Shown here one piece after another: positions 1 through 5,586 of a DNA stretch of 9,207 nucleotides (position 1 is the stretch's first letter; each line of letters opens with the position of its first letter). The position numbers and the translations under genes were made by a program. The notes under the pieces are model-generated. The model worked only from the letters and a program-made list of their open reading frames with translations. It made no database searches and was not told where the DNA came from. Source of the stretch: an uncultured Bacilli bacterium (GTDB taxonomy: Bacteria; Bacillota_I; Bacilli_A; RF39; UBA660). Location of the stretch: positions 1-9,207 of the forward strand of contig CATOJL010000051.1 in the NCBI GenBank assembly GCA_951800155.1. The letters are read 5' to 3'.

Positions 1-18
1 CCCCCCCCCCCCCCCCCC
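1..18. repeat. 18-base poly-C homopolymer at the window edge
   Basis: The window opens with eighteen consecutive C (poly-G on the minus strand), in otherwise strongly A+T-rich DNA. Its true length is unknown because it is cut by the edge. It may be a sequencing or assembly artefact at a contig end, or a genuine slippage-prone tract. The sequence alone cannot decide. Confidence 0.9.
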
Positions 19-300
19 ATAGTTTTGTCAACTTATTTTTTGAAGCACCCTAAAAAATATATTTTTTTCCCTTTAAAGTAACTATTTTTTATAGATTTGT
101 AAATCTTTTTAACAGAGAATCTATAGAAGAATTTACCTTTCCCAACTTTTAAAAAAATATCATTCCATAAAAAAAGAACCATTTCAACAATTGTTAGGTC
201 CTTTCCTTATAAAATCGTTTCGGAGATTGAAACTCTCTCACAAATTTGCCTATTTTTTCTATATCTTCAAAAGGAGTTATATAAATAAAAATTTTGTAAT
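19..300. other. A+T-rich region downstream of mutM with no convincing gene
   Basis: No reading frame here has both a plausible ribosome binding site and a start. The one longer minus-strand frame (194-379) starts inside mutM in another frame and is not supported. A perfect TTGACA hexamer lies on the minus strand at 26-31, but no -10 box can be placed in the window, because seven bases later the poly-G tract begins. A small palindrome sits at 93-106 (AGATTTGTAAATCT). The only element I support here is the mutM terminator at 169-204. Confidence 0.6.
169..204 (-). terminator. Probable intrinsic terminator of mutM
   Basis: On the minus strand AAAGGACC (204-197) pairs with GGTTCTTT (180-173) in an 8-bp stem with one G-T wobble. 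The loop is 16 nt, and the stem runs into a seven-U tract (175-169). It lies about 100 nt past the mutM stop codon, in the right orientation. The long loop and A+T-rich stem make it moderate in strength. Confidence 0.5.
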
Positions 301-1122
301 CTATTTTTCCTTTTGACAATTCACACAATAATAGGTTCCTCTTCCACCAACTGAAATTTTCGTAACTCTCTCTTGGCACACATCACAATATTCTCTACCA
401 TGAATCGCAAGTTCATTTTGAAATCTTCCATGTACTCCCTCACTGGATTCATAACTCTTAATCGTCGTTCCACCAAGATGGATTGCTTTTTCCAAAGTCA
501 CTTGTATACTTTTGATTAATATAACTAACTTTTCTTCTGTTAAACTACTCGCTTTCGTAAGAGGGTGTATTCTACTTAAAAATAACACCTCATCTGCATA
601 AATATTGCCTATTCCAACTACAATACTTTGGTCTAACAAAGCTGTCTTAATTGGAATTTGTTTCCGTTTCAGCTTTTCTTTCAAATAAGTAGGTGTTAGT
701 TCCTTATCCCATGGTTCTAATCCTAATGCATTAAATGGCTTTTTTTCATTGATGTTTTCTTTCTCATAAAGATACATTCTTCCAAATTTTCTTGTATCTC
801 TATACCAAAGTTCTTTGCCGCTTGCAAAGGAAAAGACAACATGATCATGTTTGGTGGGTACTTCTTTCCTCTCTTTTAAATAATAACGTCCTTCCATACG
901 AAGATGAGATAAAAGAACATGTTTACTAAAAATAAATAAAAGCCATTTTCCTCTTCTTTCAATTGCTTTTATTTTTTGTCCCTTCAATTGTTCTATAAAC
1001 TCCTGTTTAGTTGGATAAGCCACAATTGGTTCATAATACACATGGACACAGTCTATAACTTCATTTAATATTTGACTTTTTAGAGTTTCCTTCACTGTTT
1101 CTACTTCTGGTAGTTCTGGCAT
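301..1122 (-). CDS. mutM: Formamidopyrimidine-DNA glycosylase / AP lyase (Fpg)
   Basis: Base-excision repair enzyme that removes oxidised purines such as 8-oxoguanine and cleaves the abasic site. The product is 273 aa, normal for the family. I chose the ATG at 1122 over a GTG at 1131, because the mature enzyme must begin Met-Pro-Glu: Pro2 is the Schiff-base nucleophile and Glu3 the general acid (MPELPEVET is seen). An AGGTGAT ribosome binding site also fits this ATG, with 5-nt spacing. Other family marks are RRGK with Lys59, LRMEG with the intercalating Met76, the DTRKFG loop (109-114), GIGNIYADE (170-178), and a C-terminal zinc finger with C246, C249, C266 and C269, including GGRGTYYC. It is preceded by the terminator of the neighbouring gene and has a possible promoter of its own, so it is probably transcribed alone. 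It is intact, with nothing anomalous in the protein. Confidence 0.97.
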   Translation of the reverse strand: MPELPEVETVKETLKSQILNEVIDCVHVYYEPIVAYPTKQEFIEQLKGQKIKAIERRGKWLLFIFSKHVLLSHLRMEGRYYLKERKEVPTKHDHVVFSFASGKELWYRDTRKFGRMYLYEKENINEKKPFNALGLEPWDKELTPTYLKEKLKRKQIPIKTALLDQSIVVGIGNIYADEVLFLSRIHPLTKASSLTEEKLVILIKSIQVTLEKAIHLGGTTIKSYESSEGVHGRFQNELAIHGREYCDVCQERVTKISVGGRGTYYCVNCQKEK

Positions 1123-1127
1123 ATACA

Positions 1128-1134
1128 TCACCTA
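1128..1134 (-). promoter_or_regulatory. Ribosome binding site that fixes the mutM start
   Basis: AGGTGAT on the minus strand matches the 16S anti-Shine-Dalgarno over seven bases and lies 5 nt before the ATG at 1122. It overlaps the upstream GTG (1131-1129), so that GTG cannot use it. This agrees with the need for Pro2 in Fpg. Confidence 0.8.
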
Positions 1135-1139
1135 CTTCC

Positions 1140-1167
1140 ATTATACCTAAAAATCTTTACTTTTCTA
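1140..1167 (-). promoter_or_regulatory. Possible sigma-A-type promoter of mutM
   Basis: A perfect TATAAT (1145-1140, minus strand) is preceded after 16 nt by TAGAAA (1167-1162), which matches four of six bases of TTGACA. The start of transcription would fall near 1133, inside the ribosome binding site, so the leader would be only about 10-12 nt. Placement just past the upstream gene's terminator supports a promoter here. The short leader and weak -35 argue for caution. Confidence 0.4.
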
Positions 1168-1169
1168 GC

Positions 1170-1205
1170 AAAAAAACCTAAAATTTTTGTCTTTTAGGCT
1201 TTTTT
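1170..1205 (-). terminator. Intrinsic terminator of the zinc-ribbon membrane protein gene
   Basis: CCTAAAA (1198-1192 on minus) pairs with TTTTAGG (1183-1177) around an 8-nt loop and is followed by seven U (1176-1170). It starts 10 nt past the stop codon. On the plus strand it also has a six-T tail, so it could work in both directions, although both flanking genes are on the minus strand. Confidence 0.8.
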
Positions 1206-1207
1206 CA

Positions 1208-2419
1208 TTAATTTTTACTTGTGGAAACCTGTTTATCATTTGTTGTTGGTTGTTTATCATTTTTAACACCCGTCTGTGTTCCTGTTTGCCCAGTTGCATT
1301 TGTTCCTGCTTGTTGATTTGTTTGGGTTCCTTGTGGATTTTGTTGTGTTCCTTGCGTCGTGCCTCCCTGATTTGGTTTATCTGTACCTGTGATTGCAAAC
1401 AGAATCTTATTTTTTGTAAAATCAGAAATATTTGTTTCTACCGATTGATTTACTTTTAATGCACTATCAATAATTTTACTAAACGCTTCTACTGTATCAC
1501 TTGGATAATCAGGCGCTGTTGGATTCAAATAAATCATGCCAAATACTTGTGTATCATCAGCAGTTGTATAAGCAATCATTACTTTTTGTTTATTGACTGT
1601 TGCTTCTACTGTTAAATAGTTTCTCTCATCAATGGTTTGATCCACGTAAAGTTTACCTACTACCCACTTCGCATCCGTTAGATTTTTCTTTACTGAAGTC
1701 AAATTTGCTTTCATATTGGCATAAGTTCCTTGTCCAATCTGTAAAGCCATTGCCTCTTTGGTATCCTTCTTCTCTACAAGAAGCTGTGTTCCACTCACTT
1801 TGTAACTATAACCTTCAGGAATAATAAAACTATATCCTGAAAACAAAATCCGATTTTCAGTAACTGTCTTAATATCCACCTTTGGATTGTCAGGTGCTTC
1901 TTGTTTTTTGTCCGCCTTAGAGAATATAGGAATGCAAACGAGCGCTGTAATTAAAGCAGTAACAATCACTGAGATAAAAATACCAAAAAGAAGTGTTTTC
2001 TTGCTGATTCCTTTTTCCTCCTTTTTGATATCCATTTTTGGTAGTGGTTCTTCTTCCATTTTCTCTTCTCTTCTTGGAATTGCTAAACTCTTAGGTTCTG
2101 CTACTAGAATTGGTTCATGTTGTGGAAGAGAAGAAGGCACACTTGGACTATATGGTGGTTCTTCTATTGGTGATGTACTCCTTTGTATATTTTCTTCTTT
2201 TCTTTCCAATGATCTAAAATCTGGTACCATACTATCTGCAGAAACTGGTTTTCTCTCAACCATTTGCTCTTGTGTAGGTATCCGTACATTTTCATTATTG
2301 TAAGCCTTTATAATCTCCTCATTCGTTGGATAATTTTCTTTTCTATCTATAGGCGTTCCACAAACTTTGCAATAAGTATCCTCTGCATTTAGTGGAGCTA
2401 AACAATTTTTACAATGCAT
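1208..2419 (-). CDS. Zinc-ribbon, single-pass membrane protein of unknown function
   Basis: I do not recognise a named family. The 403-aa product has clear parts. An N-terminal zinc ribbon has C3, C6, C17 and C20 (CxxC-x10-CxxC). An acidic, Pro/Glu/Ser-rich linker covers about 24-140. One transmembrane helix at about 142-167 follows a Lys-rich stretch. A predicted extracytoplasmic domain spans about 175-345. A low-complexity tail rich in Q, G, T and N spans about 349-403 and has no sortase LPxTG motif. Positive charges before the helix suggest that the N-terminus is cytoplasmic and the tail outside. The start is supported by GGAGGAA seven bases upstream of the ATG. It has its own near-consensus promoter and terminator, so it is monocistronic. 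Similar ribbon-plus-helix layouts occur in many poorly described Gram-positive proteins. A role in envelope sensing or surface maintenance is only a guess. Confidence 0.85.
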   Translation of the reverse strand: MHCKNCLAPLNAEDTYCKVCGTPIDRKENYPTNEEIIKAYNNENVRIPTQEQMVERKPVSADSMVPDFRSLERKEENIQRSTSPIEEPPYSPSVPSSLPQHEPILVAEPKSLAIPRREEKMEEEPLPKMDIKKEEKGISKKTLLFGIFISVIVTALITALVCIPIFSKADKKQEAPDNPKVDIKTVTENRILFSGYSFIIPEGYSYKVSGTQLLVEKKDTKEAMALQIGQGTYANMKANLTSVKKNLTDAKWVVGKLYVDQTIDERNYLTVEATVNKQKVMIAYTTADDTQVFGMIYLNPTAPDYPSDTVEAFSKIIDSALKVNQSVETNISDFTKNKILFAITGTDKPNQGGTTQGTQQNPQGTQTNQQAGTNATGQTGTQTGVKNDKQPTTNDKQVSTSKN

Positions 2420-2469
2420 AACATAATTCCTCCTTATTCTTTATCTAATAGTTCCCTATCATTAAAATT

Positions 2470-2498
2470 ATTGTAATACAAAGAGTTTTTCTTGTCAA
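2470..2498 (-). promoter_or_regulatory. Strong sigma-A-type promoter of the zinc-ribbon protein gene
   Basis: TTGACA (2498-2493, minus strand) and TACAAT (2475-2470) are separated by exactly 17 nt. Transcription should start near 2463, giving a leader of about 44 nt before the ATG at 2419. The hexamers and spacing are identical to those of the heat-shock operon promoter at 9040-9068, but no CIRCE-like half-site is seen here. Confidence 0.85.
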
Positions 2499-2524
2499 TT
2501 TCTTGATGAATACTTTAGGAGTAC

Positions 2525-2559
2525 TTTACATACAACATGTAAAAATTAGTTTTACATAC
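2525..2559. repeat. Direct and inverted short repeats upstream of a promoter
   Basis: TTTACATAC occurs at 2525-2533 and again at 2551-2559, exactly 26 bp apart. Between them ATGTAAAA (2537-2544) is complementary to both copies, giving two mutually exclusive hairpins: 2525-2531 with 2537-2543, or 2537-2544 with 2550-2557. They lie 27-60 bp upstream of the -35 of the zinc-ribbon gene and beyond the dnaJ terminator. A regulator binding site is possible, but chance in A+T-rich DNA is not excluded. Confidence 0.5.
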
Positions 2560-2576
2560 GAACTTTCTTTTAGACG

Positions 2577-2604
2577 AAAAAGAACAAGTTTTCCATCTTG
2601 TTCT
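2577..2604 (-). terminator. Intrinsic terminator of the hrcA-grpE-dnaK-pepF-dnaJ operon
   Basis: AGAACAAG (2604-2597, minus) pairs perfectly with CTTGTTCT (2588-2581) around an 8-nt loop, followed by a short run of T (2581-2577). The upstream arm begins inside the dnaJ stop codon (2605-2603), so ribosomes finishing dnaJ would sit on the hairpin. It marks the end of the chaperone operon. Confidence 0.8.
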
Positions 2605-3706
2605 ATAAGTATTTCTGTATATTTTTAAAAACAGAATTGTCATCTAAATTTGTTTCTTTTAAAGCTTCAAATAGTTTTTTCTGCTCCTTTGATAATTTAG
2701 TTGGTACTTGTATATTTAAAACAACATACATATCTCCTTTACGTGAACTATTAGGAATTTCTAAGCCTTTCCCCTTTAAACGATGCTTATCCCCTGTTTT
2801 ACTTCCAGATGGAATGCTTAACTTAACAGGTCCAAATAAAGTGGGAACATCCACTTTTGTTCCTAAGACAGCATCAGGAATCGTGATGGGTAACTCTAAG
2901 TAAATATCACTATCATCCCGTTCAAATAAAGGATGTTTTCCAACCATAAATTCAATATAAATATCTCCGTTTGGTCCACCATTTTCTCCAGCCTCGCCCT
3001 TGTCGGCTAAACGAAGACGATTTCCACTGTCAACTCCTGCAGGGATTTTTACTTCTAAATCCTTATTTTCACGAACTTTTCCTGTTCCTCTACATGTGGA
3101 ACATTTTTCCTCATAAGTATGTCCACTCCCTCCACAATTTGTGCAAGTAGTTCTGGTCATAAATGTTCCAAATAAAGTACTTTGTTCTTTTGTTATTGTT
3201 CCATTTCCATTACAAGTAGAACATTTTTTCTCTCCTTTTCCGCCCTTTCCATCACAGGAACTACAAACAGAATCTATTGTTAAGTTCAGTGTCTTTTTCG
3301 TTCCAAAAGCAGCTTCATCAAACGTTAAATTCATTTGAACAAGTCGATCTGCTCCTCTACGCGGTCTTGTTCCATTTGTCGATCTTCCTCCAAAGGAAGA
3401 AAAGCCAAATCCTCCTCCAAATAAATCACCAAAAATATCTGAGAAGTCAAATCCAGAAAAATCGAATCCACCAGCTCCACCTTGTTCAAAAGCCGCATGA
3501 CCATACTGATCATATTGTCTTCTTTTATCAGGATCGGATAAAACAGCGTAAGCTTCTTGTGCTTCTTTAAAGCGTTTCTCAGCATCTGGTTCTTTAGAAA
3601 CATCTGGATGATATTTTTTCGCTAATTTACGAAAAGCCGATTTTATTTCATCTTCTCCCGCTGATTTAGCAACTCCTAGTATTTCATAATAATCTCTCTT
3701 ATTCAT
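2603..3706 (-). CDS. dnaJ: Chaperone protein DnaJ (Hsp40)
   Basis: Cytoplasmic co-chaperone that delivers unfolded clients to DnaK and stimulates its ATPase. The 367-aa product is a full type-I protein. The J-domain (about 4-69) carries the catalytic HPD at 33-35. A Gly/Phe-rich linker (about 76-107) includes a DIF motif at 90-92. The zinc region has four CxxCxGxG repeats, with cysteines 148/151, 162/165, 188/191 and 202/205, and is followed by the C-terminal client-binding domains and dimerisation tail. The segment between the first two zinc repeats is about three residues shorter than in E. coli DnaJ, but all eight cysteines are present. GAGGTGA lies four to five bases before the ATG. Only 14 nt separate it from pepF, so the two are co-transcribed. 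It is the last gene of the heat-shock operon. Confidence 0.98.
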   Translation of the reverse strand: MNKRDYYEILGVAKSAGEDEIKSAFRKLAKKYHPDVSKEPDAEKRFKEAQEAYAVLSDPDKRRQYDQYGHAAFEQGGAGGFDFSGFDFSDIFGDLFGGGFGFSSFGGRSTNGTRPRRGADRLVQMNLTFDEAAFGTKKTLNLTIDSVCSSCDGKGGKGEKKCSTCNGNGTITKEQSTLFGTFMTRTTCTNCGGSGHTYEEKCSTCRGTGKVRENKDLEVKIPAGVDSGNRLRLADKGEAGENGGPNGDIYIEFMVGKHPLFERDDSDIYLELPITIPDAVLGTKVDVPTLFGPVKLSIPSGSKTGDKHRLKGKGLEIPNSSRKGDMYVVLNIQVPTKLSKEQKKLFEALKETNLDDNSVFKNIQKYL

Positions 3707-3720
3707 ACTTCACCTCTTTT

Positions 3721-5529
3721 TTATGAGTATACTTTCTTATATAGCGTTTCAAATTCATCTATTACCTCATCAAACATTTGAATCGCACTTTCTATCACTT
3801 CACTCTTCGTGATATCCACTCCTGCTATTTTCAGCTCTTCCTCTGGATAAGCACTTCCTCCAGACTTTAAGAAATTTAGATATTCTTCTTTTGCTCCTTC
3901 TTTTCCATTTAAAATATTGGTAACAATATAACATGCGCTTGCTAGACCAATTGCATATTTATAAACATAGAAATTATAATAGAAATGAGGAATTCTCTCC
4001 CATTCGTATGCAATTAAATCATCAACAACGACACCATCGCCAAAATACATCTTATTTAAAGCATAGTATTCTTTTGACAACAATTCATTGGTCAATACTT
4101 CACCCTGTTCTTTTAAAGCATGCATCTTTTTTTCAAACTCTGCAAACATCGTCTGGCGATAAATGGTCGACTTAAATAACTCTAACATTTCATTCAATAT
4201 TGCTAGTTTCTGCTTGTCATCTGTTTCTTTCTTATACAGATGTTTTAATAAAAGAAGCTCATTTACAGTAGAAGCAACTTCTGCTACAAATATTTTATAG
4301 TGTGAATCATGGTAAGGATTGTTTTTACAAGAAAGATACGTATGCATCGAATGTCCACCCTCATGTGCAAGTGTAGACACATCCCTTAACTTTCCTTCAT
4401 AATTTAAAAGGATAAAAGGATTGGTATCATAGAACCCACTTGAGTAAGCTCCTCCTCGTTTTCCTACATTATTATAAACATCAATCCATCTTTCTTCAAA
4501 GGCTCTTTTAAATGTATTTATATAATCCTCTCCCAATACTTGTAAAGCTTCTAAAACTGTTTTCCTTGCTTCTTCAAAAGAATATTCTTTCTCCGTTTCT
4601 TTTACAAGATCTACATAAATATCATATAAATGAAGTTCATCTAATTTTAAAATATCTTTTTTTAAATTGTAATACTTATATAGAACAGGTAAATGTCGAT
4701 GCACAGTTTCGATTAAGTTATTATAGATAGAAGCATCAATTTTATCATAGAATAAGGAAGCTTCTAAACTTGAGTTAAATTTACGAATTTTAGCCATACT
4801 CGTTAGATAGTCCACATGCCCTGCGAAAGTTTTTGCAATCGTATTTTTAAATGTTCTATATGTTTCAAAAAGACGTGTAAATGCTGCCTCACGTACATTT
4901 CTATCACTTGAACGAATATAATTCGTATAATTGCTTTCCGTCAACTCAACTGGATTTCCTTCTGCATCTTCTATGATTCCAAATTTCATATCTGCATCTG
5001 TTAAACATTCATAAGTTTCCTCTGGAATTGATAAAGCATTTCCTAAACTTGATAATATATGTTCCTCTACTTCATTTAGCCTATGTGGATAGGTTCGGTA
5101 AAAAGATTCTAATGTATGATGATACTTTCTCAATTCCTCGTTTTCTTCCATATATTCCTCTACCTTTTCATAAGGAATACAAAAAAGTTCTGGATTTACA
5201 AAAGAAGATAATTCACTTTCCTCTTGTAATAAATTATCAATCATTCCTTTTAATTTTTGTGAATTCGCATTCGTTGTATCACTGTCAAATTTTAAATGGG
5301 CATAATAAAATAATTTATATAATTTTCTCTCTAGTGTATCTGAAAATTGCAAATAGGAAAGAAGGTGAGAGGCGCTTAGGGTAATTTTTCCTCGAAAATC
5401 CTCTACCTTTTTTATTTCACTCTTCGCACTTTCTAATTCTTCTAAAAATGATTCCTCATCTTTAAAAATAGTCGTTAAATCCCATGTATACTGCTCTTCG
5501 ATCTCTTCTCTTTTTCTTTGTTTTTTCAT
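3721..5529 (-). CDS. pepF: Oligoendopeptidase F, M3 family zinc metallopeptidase
   Basis: Cytoplasmic zinc peptidase that cleaves short oligopeptides internally, in peptide turnover. The 602-aa product is the usual length for PepF. The HEGGH zinc motif is at 389-393 (H389 and H393 ligands, E390 catalytic). The third ligand is E417 in the downstream AEVASTVNE stretch, and the conserved C-terminal substrate-site region IPHFYYNFYVYKYA is at 513-526. The N-terminal helical domain is complete and there is no signal peptide. GAGG five bases before the ATG supports the start. It sits between dnaK and dnaJ, with a hairpin in the 57-nt gap before it and 14 nt before dnaJ. It should therefore be transcribed with, and heat-regulated like, the chaperones, unless the gap hides its own promoter; I see none. 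The M3 assignment is firm, but substrate preference and the exact PepF subgroup are inferred. Confidence 0.95.
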   Translation of the reverse strand: MKKQRKREEIEEQYTWDLTTIFKDEESFLEELESAKSEIKKVEDFRGKITLSASHLLSYLQFSDTLERKLYKLFYYAHLKFDSDTTNANSQKLKGMIDNLLQEESELSSFVNPELFCIPYEKVEEYMEENEELRKYHHTLESFYRTYPHRLNEVEEHILSSLGNALSIPEETYECLTDADMKFGIIEDAEGNPVELTESNYTNYIRSSDRNVREAAFTRLFETYRTFKNTIAKTFAGHVDYLTSMAKIRKFNSSLEASLFYDKIDASIYNNLIETVHRHLPVLYKYYNLKKDILKLDELHLYDIYVDLVKETEKEYSFEEARKTVLEALQVLGEDYINTFKRAFEERWIDVYNNVGKRGGAYSSGFYDTNPFILLNYEGKLRDVSTLAHEGGHSMHTYLSCKNNPYHDSHYKIFVAEVASTVNELLLLKHLYKKETDDKQKLAILNEMLELFKSTIYRQTMFAEFEKKMHALKEQGEVLTNELLSKEYYALNKMYFGDGVVVDDLIAYEWERIPHFYYNFYVYKYAIGLASACYIVTNILNGKEGAKEEYLNFLKSGGSAYPEEELKIAGVDITKSEVIESAIQMFDEVIDEFETLYKKVYS

Positions 5530-5556
5530 ATTTTCCTCTATTTTCCTTTTTTAAGT

Positions 5557-5584
5557 GAGAAAGTTCTAGAACCCTAGAACTCTC
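5557..5584 (-). other. Hairpin between dnaK and pepF (attenuator or processing site)
   Basis: AGTTCTAG (5581-5574, minus strand) pairs perfectly with CTAGAACT (5569-5562) across a GGTT loop. The stem extends by three pairs (GAG 5584-5582 with CTC 5559-5557) past a two-base bulge. There is no real U tract after it, so full termination is unlikely. Partial termination, or an RNA end or processing point that protects the dnaK message, fits better. It lies 3 nt past the dnaK stop codon. Confidence 0.55.
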
Positions 5585-5586
5585 CT

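Noticed and set aside
19..60. Possible insertion-sequence end next to the poly-C run
   Set aside because: The TTTTGTCAACTT stretch loosely recalls some transposon termini, but no partner inverted repeat, target duplication or transposase is in view.
93..106. Palindrome AGATTTGTAAATCT followed by T on the plus strand
   Set aside because: It would be a terminator only for plus-strand transcription, but no plus-strand gene is visible to its left; the stem is short and A+T-rich.
194..379. 61-aa minus-strand reading frame overlapping the mutM 3' end
   Set aside because: It starts inside mutM in another frame with no ribosome binding site, and mutM itself is complete through its zinc finger, so it is not a frameshifted tail.
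1165..1398. 77-aa minus-strand frame rich in Q, K and N, and a Cys-rich plus-strand frame at 1187-1459
   Set aside because: Both are shadows of the low-complexity tail of the zinc-ribbon protein; the Cys-rich appearance comes from the antisense of its Q/G/T codons, and neither has a suitable start region.
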